Source: Nostocoides jenkinsii Ben 74 (GTDB lineage Bacteria; Actinomycetota; Actinomycetes; Actinomycetales; Dermatophilaceae). Taken from it: DNA of 47,536 bases. A program made the translations under genes and the position numbers. The notes beneath the pieces are model-generated. The model was not told where the DNA came from. It made no database searches and saw only the letters and a program-made list of their open reading frames with translations. Location of the stretch: contig NZ_HF571038.1 in assembly GCF_001046875.1 (NCBI RefSeq), forward strand, positions 1,962,071 through 2,009,606, in the 5' to 3' direction. Positions 1 through 8,232 of the stretch are shown here, piece by piece (the first letter of the stretch is position 1; every line of letters starts with the position of its first letter).

Positions 1-453
1 CCGGACTCGGTAGCCGCTGGTCGCGGCGGCCGTCGCCAACGCGATGAGTAGGTGACTCTTGCCGGTGCCGGAGTCGCCGATCAAACAGAGGGGTTCGCCG
101 CGGCGGATCCAATCCCCGGCGGCCAGCGCGTGGATGGTGGCAGGGTTGATGTTCGGGTTCGCCTCATAGTCGAAGTCCTCGAGGTACTTCTCCCGCGGGA
201 AGCCAGCGGCCTTGACGCGGCGGACGGTGGAGCGGCGATCGCGGTCGTCGACCTCGGCCAGGAGGAGTTCGGCGAGGAACCCGGTGTAGGTGAGCTGGTC
301 CTTGGTCGCCGCGGCGACGGCCTCCTCGACCACGGAGCGGATCGTCGGGAGTCGGAGCCGTCGACAGGCGGTGTCGACCGCTGCTGAGGCGGCTTCCTCG
401 GTGAGGCCGCGCCGCCGACGCAGGGTCGACGTCGTCGTGGTGGCAGCGGTCAT
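1..453 (-). CDS. istB: IS21 helper ATPase IstB, partial 3' end missing
   Basis: This is the AAA+ ATPase that stimulates the IstA transposase and helps choose targets. The first ~150 residues are present; the rest lies outside the window. A Walker A motif, GDSGTGKS, appears near residue 125-132, preceded by an N-terminal helical region with an FLAELL segment typical of IstB/DnaC-like proteins. The ATG at 453 overlaps the istA stop as ATGA, so translation is probably coupled. No disruption is visible in the part present. Confidence 0.9.
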   Translation of the reverse strand, partial: MTAATTTTSTLRRRRGLTEEAASAAVDTACRRLRLPTIRSVVEEAVAAATKDQLTYTGFLAELLLAEVDDRDRRSTVRRVKAAGFPREKYLEDFDYEANPNINPATIHALAAGDWIRRGEPLCLIGDSGTGKSHLLIALATAAATSGYRVR

Positions 454-2162
454 GGGGAGCCTCCGGGATCGGTCGGGGTGGTGTGGTCGGTACCGGTGAG
501 GAGTTGGTCGTAGGCGGCGACGGATGGCAACGGGCGGGTGTCGGGTGGCAGGCCGGCGATGACGGCGGCTGGGTCCAGGAGTCGGCGCATCGTCAACGAG
601 ACGACCCGCTCGGACCGTCCGGCTCTTTGCTCACTGTCGAGGACGTGGTCAGCGGGGTGACGGTCCGGGCTGGCTCCACCCGCGGCAACGTGGCGGCGGG
701 TCTCGACGGCGACGACGTCGGCGGTGACCGCGCCGACGGTCAGCGCGGCCCGGATGCCGGCGATCACGTCCTCGGCGGCATGGCTGCGGTGCAGCAGCAG
801 GACGTCGATCAGCTGGCGGGTGCCGTCGGCGTCGCCGTTGACCCTGCGTGAGGCGATCCAGAAGTCCTCGTGCGCAGTGGTGAACGCGCCGCACGCTCGG
901 GCTTGGGCCAGGGCGGTCGACCCTGGCAGCGCGCCGGGCTTGATGGCCAGGACCTCGAGGTAGTGGTCGAGGTCGACGACGCTCCCGGTCCTGGCGATCC
1001 GCCGCGGATGATCCGCCACGAGTGTCCGTCCGTCGAAGATCCGCACCCGGGAGGCTTGGAGGGAGACGCGGACGCGCCGGCCGATGAGGCGAGCGGGGAC
1101 GGAGTACTTCACCATCCGCACCGTGACCAGCGCGGACCGGTCCACTCGCGGCGTCAACACCAGGCCCGGGTCGAAGGCGTCGGCTGTCAGGGGCCGCAGC
1201 AGTGGCCGCTCGGTCTCGAGGTCCTGGCCGACGGTGCGGAGACGCCCGTCGATACGGCGGTGGAGATCGCGGGCTTCCCAGCCGACGATCCGCTCGTTCA
1301 ACTCATCCAGAGTCGCGACGTCGGGCATCGGAGTGAGCCACTTGCGGCGGAACCGGCCGACTTCGCCCTCGACGCCGCCCTTCTCGTGGGCGCCGTCGAT
1401 GCCGGGTTGGCAGTAGAACGGGTCGAACCCGTAGTGGGAGTGGAACAGCACCCAGCGCGGGTTCTCGGTCCGGCGCCGACCAGACCCGAACAACACCTGG
1501 GAGACCGCGGAGGTGAGGTTGTCGTAACGGATGTGCCGGGTCGGGACCCCGCCGAAGGTCTCGAACGCCTCGACGTGGCCCTGCAGGAATGCTTCCTGCC
1601 CGCAGGTCGGGTACACGCGGTGGACCGCGGCGCCGGAGTGGGACAGGCGGTACACGAACATGTGGCACTTGGTCTTCACCCCGTCCAGCACCACCCACAC
1701 CTCGCCGAAGTCGACCTCGGCCTCCGCGCCTGGGGCGTGTTCTTGCGGGACCATCCCGACCGCGGCGACCCGGCCGCGCTCGACCGCGATCTCCGGCCGC
1801 CGGCGCCGCACATAGTCCCGGACCGTCGAGTACGACAGCTCGGCCCGGTGTTCGTCGACAAGCCGATCATGGATCCGGCGGGCCGTGTGCCGCTGCTTGC
1901 GCGGCGCGTCCAAGTCGGCGACGAGCATCGCATCCACGACCGCCGTGAACGGACCCAGCCGGGGCGCGTCCCGCGCCGGCGGCTTCCTACGCGGCGGCTC
2001 GGCAGACGTCAGCGCTTGACGCACGGTGCGCCGGTGAACCTGATGGCGGCGGGCCAGCTCACGGATCGACAGATCCTCCACCCGCGCATCCCGCCGGATC
2101 GCCGCGAACAACTCCACCCGAGACCCCGTCCCGGACACCACCACCATCGAGTGCGTAGCCAT
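450..2162 (-). CDS. istA: IS21-family transposase IstA
   Basis: A DDE recombinase of 570 aa that cuts and joins the element ends. The N-terminus carries a helix-turn-helix (SIRELARRHQVHRRTVRQAL) for binding the terminal repeats. The catalytic core shows the first Asp in AEVDFGEVWV, the second in RYDNLTSAV and the Glu in EKGGVEGEVGRF, so the triad is intact. The C-terminus holds the basic beta-strand domain usual in IS21. I chose ATG 2162; an upstream TTG at 2177 and an ATG at 2147 are alternatives. The stop overlaps istB by 4 nt. The gene looks functional. Confidence 0.92.
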   Translation of the reverse strand: MATHSMVVVSGTGSRVELFAAIRRDARVEDLSIRELARRHQVHRRTVRQALTSAEPPRRKPPARDAPRLGPFTAVVDAMLVADLDAPRKQRHTARRIHDRLVDEHRAELSYSTVRDYVRRRRPEIAVERGRVAAVGMVPQEHAPGAEAEVDFGEVWVVLDGVKTKCHMFVYRLSHSGAAVHRVYPTCGQEAFLQGHVEAFETFGGVPTRHIRYDNLTSAVSQVLFGSGRRRTENPRWVLFHSHYGFDPFYCQPGIDGAHEKGGVEGEVGRFRRKWLTPMPDVATLDELNERIVGWEARDLHRRIDGRLRTVGQDLETERPLLRPLTADAFDPGLVLTPRVDRSALVTVRMVKYSVPARLIGRRVRVSLQASRVRIFDGRTLVADHPRRIARTGSVVDLDHYLEVLAIKPGALPGSTALAQARACGAFTTAHEDFWIASRRVNGDADGTRQLIDVLLLHRSHAAEDVIAGIRAALTVGAVTADVVAVETRRHVAAGGASPDRHPADHVLDSEQRAGRSERVVSLTMRRLLDPAAVIAGLPPDTRPLPSVAAYDQLLTGTDHTTPTDPGGSP

Positions 2163-2180
2163 GACGGCCACGCTCAACGG

Positions 2181-2280
2181 GGTGGGGCCAGATCAGACCG
2201 TCACACCACCCCGACACGCCGAAACGCTGTCCAGGTGGGGCCACCCCAAGCCGTCATGCCGGGGCCAACTCAGGCTGCCA
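2181..2280. repeat. IS21 terminal transposase-binding repeats
   Basis: Three imperfect 23-bp direct copies occur at 2181-2203, 2234-2256 and 2258-2280. The first two share GGTGGGGCCA and AAG/GAC-CCGTCA ends; the outermost is more diverged (GCCGGGGCCA then GGCTGCCA). IS21 elements carry multiple terminal repeats bound by IstA, so this is read as the left-end binding array lying just upstream of istA. Confidence 0.7.
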
Positions 2281-2341
2281 AAACCATTCGCGGCTAGCGA
2301 GCACCGGCACGATCTCTGCACGTCGCTCTAGGGTGAGGCGT

Positions 2342-3199
2342 ATGAGCAGTGCGCTGGCCCGGGCGGCCTACGAGGCGTTGGAGCCATATCACGTTCTCGC
2401 GTACTTCAATCCGTACAACAAGGCGGCGCGGACGTCGCTGGGAATCGATCAACTCGGGCTGTACTTCGGGGGTCGCGCCGCACCGCTCGGGCGCTGCCCG
2501 TCGGCGGTGGTAGCCGCGACCTTCGCCAACTTCAACCCGGCTTGGGTCAGCCACGGCTGGTCGCAGGCCCTGGCCGCGGGTCTCCCCGAGGTGGCGGCGG
2601 CCAGTGCGGTCGCGACCGACCGAGCCCTGCGCGACGCGCTCGGCGAGCGGATCACCGCGCCGGAACTGAGGCAGATCGTCGGTGCGTTGCGCGTCGGAAT
2701 CAACGACGCGGCATACGTGGGCAGACCCCTTGCGGCGGCGTGGGCGGCGTGGCCGTGGCCGGACGAGGCGCACCTGCAGTTGTGGCACGCGTGCACGATC
2801 ATTCGTGAGCACCGCGGCGACGGCCACGTGGCCGCGCTCGTGCTCGCGGGCCTAGGGCCAGTTGAGATGCTGGTCCTGCATGAGGCTCCGCATCCCGACC
2901 CCGCGCTACGCCGCCGGACCATGGGCAAGGAGCAACTGCTGCTCACCCGAGGCTGGGCCGAGGAGGACTGGGCCGCCGCCGTTGACTCCCTGCAGTCGCG
3001 CGGACTTCTGGACGGCGCGGGGGCCATGACGCCGGCCGGGGCCACGCACTACGACCACCTCGAAGAGCAGACCGACTTGGCGGCTGCCGGGTTCTGGAGC
3101 GGGGTGCCGGACGCCGAGACGGTGCTCCAAGCGGCGCGCCCCTTCGTCAAAGCCGTCATTGATGTCGGTTACCTGCCCGGCACCCGCAAGCCACGATGA
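2342..3199 (+). CDS. SCO6745 family protein
   Basis: A 285-aa soluble protein of a family widespread in actinobacteria; its molecular function is not established. The conserved core is visible: an N-terminal ARAAYEALEPYHVLAYFNP helix, a central LQLWHACTIIREHRGDGH segment typical of the family, and a C-terminal region resembling a winged helix (EDWAAAVDSLQSRGLLDG then MTPAGATHYDHLEEQTD). The family is sometimes annotated as HTH-containing. ATG 2342 has GGTGAGG close upstream; an in-frame GTG at 2333 is possible. One CGGCATAC word lies inside it (2709). Confidence 0.85.
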   Translation: MSSALARAAYEALEPYHVLAYFNPYNKAARTSLGIDQLGLYFGGRAAPLGRCPSAVVAATFANFNPAWVSHGWSQALAAGLPEVAAASAVATDRALRDALGERITAPELRQIVGALRVGINDAAYVGRPLAAAWAAWPWPDEAHLQLWHACTIIREHRGDGHVAALVLAGLGPVEMLVLHEAPHPDPALRRRTMGKEQLLLTRGWAEEDWAAAVDSLQSRGLLDGAGAMTPAGATHYDHLEEQTDLAAAGFWSGVPDAETVLQAARPFVKAVIDVGYLPGTRKPR

Positions 3200-3211
3200 C
3201 GGACCGACGAG

Positions 3212-3772
3212 TCAGCGATCAAACATCTCGCATACCCAGTCGGCGGGCATGAGGCCGTCGGACAGGGCGCCGCGGACGGCCTCGGCGACGGTGGCGTCGA
3301 GCACCTGATCGCCCGCCGGGTAGAGGATTCGCTCCTCCTTGAGGTTGTGCTGCTCCAGCACCTCCTCCAGTTGAGCAAACGTTTGCGCCAGCCGAGCGGC
3401 GCTGGTTCCGGCGGCCACGTCCGTGTCGAGCGCGTCGAGCAAGGCCCAGATCTCCCCGTGCTCGCGCAGCATGACGAGCACGGGCCCGAACAGGCCGGCT
3501 TCGCGCAGAGGCGGGAAGTGAATCGTCTCCTCCACCCAAATGTGCCGGCGCAGCCCCGCCGCGCCGGCGGCGAGCGCGTCGGCCTCAACCCGGCCTTCCG
3601 ACAGTGCCGTGCCGAACGCCGCGAAGTGGTCGTCGATCGCCCGGTGGTCGGCCTCGAGGAACGCAAGCCACGGTGAGACTCCGTCCTGGGCCCGCCGTAC
3701 GGCGCCGACTACCGCACGTATCACGGCGCGCTGCGAACGCTCTGATGATGCAGAAGCGGTTCCCCGCGTCAC
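3212..3772 (-). CDS. Hemerythrin HHE domain-containing protein
   Basis: A 186-aa cytosolic protein with a single hemerythrin-like four-helix bundle that should bind a diiron centre used for O2, NO or redox sensing or storage. The ligands appear as LEADHRAIDDHF, RRHIWVEETIHFPPL, LREHGEIW and LEQHNLKEERILYP, giving the spaced His and Glu set of the HHE family. The first ~25 residues are Ser/Arg-rich and may not be translated; the start at 3772 is the longest option. The gene runs convergently against the preceding gene with a 12-bp gap. Confidence 0.9.
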   Translation of the reverse strand: MTRGTASASSERSQRAVIRAVVGAVRRAQDGVSPWLAFLEADHRAIDDHFAAFGTALSEGRVEADALAAGAAGLRRHIWVEETIHFPPLREAGLFGPVLVMLREHGEIWALLDALDTDVAAGTSAARLAQTFAQLEEVLEQHNLKEERILYPAGDQVLDATVAEAVRGALSDGLMPADWVCEMFDR

Positions 3773-3797
3773 TCACTTCAGCGATGAGAGCACCGTT

Positions 3798-5612
3798 ATG
3801 TCTGACTTCGTCCTCACTCCGGGCGGGTATCGGCCGGCGAAGAACGTTCACTACATCCCGCCGGACCACACCATCCAGGGAGCGGCTGATGGCATCCGAA
3901 TCCTGGGCCCCCAGGGCCAGCTCGTCCTGGAGATCTCCCCGGATTCGCGCCACGACCCGAGTCGCCCGCTGCTCCCGACTAACCTGACCAGGCTTTCGCC
4001 GAACGAGATCCTGCGGTCAGGAGATTCCATTCTGCTACCGGCGCACTCCGTTATTGATGAGCCCGGTGGGCCACCAGTTCCACGGCGCGTCGGCGAGGGG
4101 AATGGCCATTTGGAAGGCCGCATGTTCCGCCGCATCGACGACATCACGCGATTGGTCAAGGAACCACGACAGCAACTCCTTCGCAAGGGCATCGTGCCCG
4201 CCACTCCCATCAACGGCTGGGTCGCGTTCACCGGTTGGACCAACGGCTCCGGTAGCCCCATCTCGTCCTTCTCGACGACGTGGACTGTGCCGGCGGAGCC
4301 GACGACCGACGTGGGCCAGACCATCTTTCTCTTCAACGGGATCCAGAACAGCGACCGGATCTACCAACCTGTTCTTCAGTGGGGACCGAGTGCAGCTGGT
4401 GGCGGACCCAGATGGGCGGTGGCCAGCTGGTATGTCGACGGAATCGGGGGGACGCACCTGCATACCGATCTCGTCGACGTACGCCCCGGCGATGTGCTCA
4501 CCGGTGTCATGACTCTCACTGGCACGGCCAATGGACTTCACAGTTACGACTGCGCGTTTGCCGGGATTGCGAACACCGGACTGCTCGTGACCGACATTCA
4601 GGAGCTCACTTGGGCCAACGAGACACTGGAGGCGTATGGCGTTTTCGACCACTCGCACTACCCTCCCGTCAGTCGGACGACAATGGGGGCAATCGAAATC
4701 CGCACACGTGACGGCGCGGCGCCGCACTTCACGTGGACACCGGACAGCGTCACCCGTCTTGATACCGAGCACGCGGTGGTCGAGATCGACGGCGCTACGA
4801 ATGGCAGCGTCTCGCTCCGGTACACCTCCGAGCTCGGCGACGGCGCCTGGATCGCTCGCCACGGTCTCGACTCTCAGGAGTTCCAGGCGCTCTTTGACGA
4901 CCTCACGGGAAACCAGGGAATGGAACTCGTCTGCGTCAGCGGATACGACGAGGGTGGCGCGAGGTACGCGGCGATTTGGCGCAAGCAGGTTGTGGACCAC
5001 GCGTGGCAAGCGCGCCACGGGCTGGACAGCGCCGGTCACCAAGATCTGTTCGACACGCTGCCCGCCGACGGCTGGTATCCCGTTCTCGTCAATGGGTACA
5101 ACGTGGGTGGGACGGATCTGTACGCGTCGATCTGGCATCGTTCCGCGGTTCCGCCGCTCTGGTCTGCGCAACACGGACTCACGCCGCAGGACTACCAATG
5201 TGTCTTCGATGAGTACTCCGCTGCGGGCTGGGTTCCGGTGTGGGTCAGTGGTTTCGGTGATGGCGACGATGTGCGCTTCGCCTGCATCTGGCACCGGCGC
5301 CAGGGGTGGTCACCGCGTTGGGCCGCTCGCCATGGACTCGATCACGTGCAGCACCAGGCCGCCTTCGACGACTTCGTCTCGCAGGGGCTGCACCCCAGCG
5401 TTGTGTGCGGTTACAACGATCACGGCACGAATCGCTTCGTGAGCGTCTTCACTGATGCCCCGTCGCCCTCGCTATGGGTACGGCATGGGATCAGTGAGCC
5501 GGATTACCAGGCCGAGTTCGACGGCCGGCCGGGTGAGGGGTGGTCCCCGAGTCAAACGAATAGTTGGCGCGGCTCGACGGGAACTACCTTCAACGTCACC
5601 TTCGCCAAGTGA
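3798..5612 (+). CDS. Protein with beta-sandwich core and BTRD1-like tandem repeats
   Basis: A 604-aa protein without signal peptide or membrane helix. Residues ~140-335 form a beta-rich domain with motifs such as STTWTVP and PVLQWG, reminiscent of lectin/G1-peptidase-type folds, but I see no firm catalytic signature. From residue ~350 there are five ~48-residue repeats with the pattern W-x-A-R-H-G-L, then FDD, G-W/G-x-x-P-V, S-G-Y and Y-A-A-I-W, matching the bacterial tandem repeat domain 1 (PF17660) seen in secreted hydrolases. The fifth repeat is degenerate. The start ATG 3798 is the first Met fitting the MSDFVLTPGG opening. It lacks the CGGCATAC word and its codon use is somewhat more AT-rich than its neighbours, suggesting transfer. 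Confidence 0.72.
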   Translation: MSDFVLTPGGYRPAKNVHYIPPDHTIQGAADGIRILGPQGQLVLEISPDSRHDPSRPLLPTNLTRLSPNEILRSGDSILLPAHSVIDEPGGPPVPRRVGEGNGHLEGRMFRRIDDITRLVKEPRQQLLRKGIVPATPINGWVAFTGWTNGSGSPISSFSTTWTVPAEPTTDVGQTIFLFNGIQNSDRIYQPVLQWGPSAAGGGPRWAVASWYVDGIGGTHLHTDLVDVRPGDVLTGVMTLTGTANGLHSYDCAFAGIANTGLLVTDIQELTWANETLEAYGVFDHSHYPPVSRTTMGAIEIRTRDGAAPHFTWTPDSVTRLDTEHAVVEIDGATNGSVSLRYTSELGDGAWIARHGLDSQEFQALFDDLTGNQGMELVCVSGYDEGGARYAAIWRKQVVDHAWQARHGLDSAGHQDLFDTLPADGWYPVLVNGYNVGGTDLYASIWHRSAVPPLWSAQHGLTPQDYQCVFDEYSAAGWVPVWVSGFGDGDDVRFACIWHRRQGWSPRWAARHGLDHVQHQAAFDDFVSQGLHPSVVCGYNDHGTNRFVSVFTDAPSPSLWVRHGISEPDYQAEFDGRPGEGWSPSQTNSWRGSTGTTFNVTFAK

Positions 5613-5615
5613 CTC

Positions 5616-5656
5616 GCGGCCGCCGCAGGCCCCAGACGACGGCTAGCGGCGGCCGC
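5616..5656 (+). terminator. Strong hairpin after the repeat protein
   Basis: Perfect 11-bp complementary arms GCGGCCGCCGC (5616-5626) and GCGGCGGCCGC (5646-5656) enclose a 19-nt loop, starting 4 bp past the stop codon. There is no T-run, as is usual for actinobacterial terminators. Confidence 0.6.
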
Positions 5657-5677
5657 AACCACTACTTCGTATTCGCA

Positions 5678-5707
5678 GGCCTTATCAGTAGTCGGGCCTT
5701 ATCAGTA
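5678..5707. repeat. Short tandem duplication
   Basis: The 13-mer GGCCTTATCAGTA occurs at 5678-5690 and again at 5695-5707 (17-bp period) between two gene ends. Its role is unknown; it may be a small duplication scar. Confidence 0.5.
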
Positions 5708-5733
5708 TGTTCTGGACAAAGCGACCAATTCGA

Positions 5734-6105
5734 TCACGGCGCCTTGGGCCGTGCGACCACCGTCAGGACGATGTGCCGGAGCATCGCGACCGTGACGACA
5801 ACCCAGGCCGTCACCGCCACCCACAGCCAGGTCGCCCCGATCCACTCGACGATCGGCAGGTGATCGGCGCGGCCGAGATACATGCCGGCCACTGAATACA
5901 TCCCCAACGGGAAGATGATGCTCCAGAGGGTCGCTTCATAAGTGAGCGGGATGCCCCGGAGGTAGTGCCGCCACCAGCCCATGGCCACGAGGACCGGGAT
6001 CAGCCACGTCGCGAAGCACCAGAACACCACGGACAACCCGGCGACGAGCCCCCGCACCGCATCGGCCATCGGCGCCGTTTCCATCTCGACGATCCGCGCC
6101 TTCCC
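5734..6105 (-). pseudogene. C-terminal fragment of a TDT/SLAC1-type transporter
   Basis: About 120 C-terminal residues of a tellurite-resistance/C4-dicarboxylate (TDT) family permease remain. They include LVAGLSVVFWCFATWLIPV, WRHYLRGIPLTYEATLWS, FPLGMYSVAGMYLGRA and a final WLWVAVTAWVVVTVAML helix, i.e. the last three or four of ten membrane segments. Upstream of about 6105 the open frame continues only as Pro/Ala/Val-rich antisense of the neighbouring Gly-rich sequence, so the first two thirds of the transporter are gone. It cannot make a complete channel. Confidence 0.75.
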
Positions 6106-6667
6106 GGCCGGTTCGGGAACGGCTGGCGCGGGCGATACCGGAACCGTGTCCACGCGCTCGATCACCGACAGTGCCAACGGCGCTACCGTGGCTGCGCTGA
6201 CCGCGGGTGGCGGCAACGGCGGCAGTGGGGCGACGGGTGGCACTGCTGTGGCCTCGACTACGACCCTGACCCTCTCTGCCGCTGCGGCAACCACGACCGG
6301 CGCTCAAACGACGGCGACGGGATCGAATGGTGGCGCCTTCGGGTCCGGGGCCGCCAATGGTGGCGGCAATGGCGGCGCGGGTGCGGCTGGCCTCGTGCTG
6401 TCGGGATACGGCCCGGTTCCCTCGTCGGCGGGCGGTGGTGTCGGCGGCTACGCCGGCGGCGCCGGCGGAAGTAGCGCCGCAATTGGGGCCACCACCACGC
6501 GAGGCGGTGTGACCTACACCGGGCACAACAGCAATGGGGGCACCGGCGGTGCCGGGTCGAGCTATGCCGGTAATGGCGGCGGCCTGCTCGTGACGCCGAG
6601 TTCAGGCAGCGGCACGGCCACGACGTATGGCAACGGCTACGTCACCCTCGACTGGTCGTCCTGCTGA
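6100..6667 (+). pseudogene. C-terminal fragment of a glycine-rich surface-like protein
   Basis: About 185 residues made almost wholly of Gly, Ala, Ser and Thr, with repeated G-G-N/A-G-G units, ending in GNGYVTLDWSSC and a stop. This is typical of glycine-rich wall or secreted proteins. No credible N-terminus or signal peptide is present: upstream of about 6100 the sequence belongs to the oppositely oriented TDT gene. The two fragments share one junction where both 5' ends have been lost. Confidence 0.6.
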
Positions 6668-6694
6668 CCCGAGCCGCCCGGCGTTAGGGCGCTG

Positions 6695-7351
6695 TCAACC
6701 GCGGTCCCATCCGTCGATCAGGGCTGATAGTCCACGCTCGAACTGCTCGTTCGGCGACCAGGAGTAGCCACTCTGCAACGCGGCAACGATGTGCGGGAAG
6801 CCCGCCGGCGTCAGTCCCGCGGCGATGGCCTCCTGATCCGGGGCGGGGCCCCCCATCGGCTGCCGGACCTCGGCCAGCACCTTGCCGACCGTGAACGCGA
6901 CCAGGCAGTCGACTAATGGCAGCGCGGAGGCGGGTGGCAAGCCAGCCCCCGCGCACTCTCCGACTATGTGTTCGAGCAGGCCCAGCACGGTCGGCGTGGA
7001 CGCGGGTCGCGTACCCACGATGGGCGCGAGATTCGGGTGGGCCAGCAGGATTCTTCGTATGGTGCGCATCGGCGCGGCGATGATCTCCTGCCACCTCGGC
7101 TCGGCCGCCTGCCCCGTCTCGGCAACGTCCCGCTCGCTCCCGCCGCGCGCGGCCATCAACCACACCTCATCGACGACAAGGTCAATAAGCGCTGCCTTGT
7201 TCGGCACGTGGTGATACACCGCCATCGCGTCCACTCCGAGTTCCCGGCCGAGGGCACGCATCGAGAAGCCGTCGAGCCCGTCACGGTCGAGGACAACGAA
7301 GGCGGCCTCGACGGCCTGCTCTCGGGAGATGCGCGCCGGGGTGGGTGCCAT
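6695..7351 (-). CDS. TetR/AcrR family transcriptional regulator
   Basis: A 218-aa repressor-type regulator. The N-terminal helix-turn-helix reads GFSMRALGRELGVDAMAVYHHVPNKAAL at about residues 27-54, and the C-terminal part resembles the tetracycline-repressor ligand domain. ATG 7351 abuts the upstream protease stop as TGATG, so the two genes are translationally coupled and belong to the leftward jetABCD run. Local regulation of the protease or of the run is plausible; the ligand is unknown. Upstream in-frame starts exist but would lie within the protease gene. Confidence 0.88.
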   Translation of the reverse strand: MAPTPARISREQAVEAAFVVLDRDGLDGFSMRALGRELGVDAMAVYHHVPNKAALIDLVVDEVWLMAARGGSERDVAETGQAAEPRWQEIIAAPMRTIRRILLAHPNLAPIVGTRPASTPTVLGLLEHIVGECAGAGLPPASALPLVDCLVAFTVGKVLAEVRQPMGGPAPDQEAIAAGLTPAGFPHIVAALQSGYSWSPNEQFERGLSALIDGWDRG

Positions 7352-8232
7352 CAGTCGCGCGCCGAGCGGTCCGGACGGGCGAAGAAGAGGGCGCGATCGC
7401 GCCATACGAGAACGACGGCGACGGCGAGGAAGATCGCCGTCTGGATCGCCTTGGTATCCGGTGCAGTCTGGAAGGCCTCATTGGTGATGTTCGCGACGAG
7501 ATGGAAAACCACCGCAACCAGAATGCTGCGGCCGCAGCGGTAGTAGAGCCAGTTCATGATCAACACGAACGGGAAGATCGACCCGAGGAAGTTGAGCATC
7601 GCTAGAGCCCCGGTCTCGACGACTTCAGCCTGGTAGTAGCCCTTGATCAGGCCCAACGGCATATGCCACACCGCCCAGATGATCGCGAAGACCATCGACG
7701 TCCGGAAGATCGACCAGCGCGCGGCGAGCGCGTCGGTGCCGTAGCTGTGCCAGGCCAATTCCTCGACGATCGGGGCGGCGGTGAGAGTGAGCCAAGCGGG
7801 CAAGAGTCCGGCGCTGAACGAAATCCCGTCGGCGAGCCGAAACTGCTCCGTCGAGTAGCCCAGCGGCAGCGAGATGGCCGTCGCCAGCATCAACGCCCCC
7901 ACGGGCAGCAGCAGCATCAGGAGTGCGCGAGGCAGGGTGATGCCACGTATGGCGAGCAGCCGCTCGCGCACGTCGCGCACCAGAGCCGGATCTCGCCATA
8001 CGAGGGCAGCGGCCACCAGCATCGGAGCGAGCAAGCCGAGGACGCCCAGGATCGCGGTGAGTCCTTGGACCGCCGTTGTTTGGGACGGCCGGTGGCTCAG
8101 GTAGCCGGCGATTCCCCAGGTCACCCAGGGGATTGCCGTGGCGAGTCCATAGAAGAGGACGGGGTGTCGGTAGCGCTCGATCGCCGTCGCCACGTCTGGT
8201 GAATGTCGGTGATGTTCTACGGTGTAGACCAT
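7351..8232 (-). CDS. CPBP family intramembrane metalloprotease
   Basis: A 293-aa polytopic membrane protein with about seven hydrophobic segments. The Abi/CPBP (Rce1-like) motifs are visible: EELAWHSYG with Glu157/Glu158, WAVWHMP with His190, and VVFHLVAN with His244. The usual Arg of the EExxxR motif is His162 here. Such proteins process prenylated or leader peptides, or act in bacteriocin immunity. The ATG at 8232 lies 16 nt inside jetD, and the stop overlaps the TetR start, so it sits within the Wadjet operon. A later GTG (about 8193) could also be used. Confidence 0.87.
   Translation of the reverse strand: MVYTVEHHRHSPDVATAIERYRHPVLFYGLATAIPWVTWGIAGYLSHRPSQTTAVQGLTAILGVLGLLAPMLVAAALVWRDPALVRDVRERLLAIRGITLPRALLMLLLPVGALMLATAISLPLGYSTEQFRLADGISFSAGLLPAWLTLTAAPIVEELAWHSYGTDALAARWSIFRTSMVFAIIWAVWHMPLGLIKGYYQAEVVETGALAMLNFLGSIFPFVLIMNWLYYRCGRSILVAVVFHLVANITNEAFQTAPDTKAIQTAIFLAVAVVLVWRDRALFFARPDRSARD

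Larger units (their letters stand above)
1..2280 (-). mobile_element. IS21-family insertion sequence, partial (istB end lies outside the window)
   Basis: A DDE transposase gene (istA) is followed by an overlapping AAA+ helper gene (istB), the diagnostic IS21 layout. Imperfect 23-bp repeats upstream of istA mark the end of the element near 2280, where the complement strand begins with TGG. The far end is beyond base 1, so completeness and target duplication cannot be judged. The element contains none of the CGGCATAC words common elsewhere in the window, consistent with recent arrival. Confidence 0.88.

Noticed and set aside
870-2297. Long rightward open frame (475 codons) over istA
   Set aside because: Antisense shadow of the transposase: Pro/Arg/Gly-rich, no domain, while istA on the other strand has all catalytic motifs.
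5734-6294. A 186-aa intact membrane protein
   Set aside because: Only the last ~120 residues match a transporter; the Pro/Ala/Val-rich N-terminus is antisense of the glycine-rich sequence.
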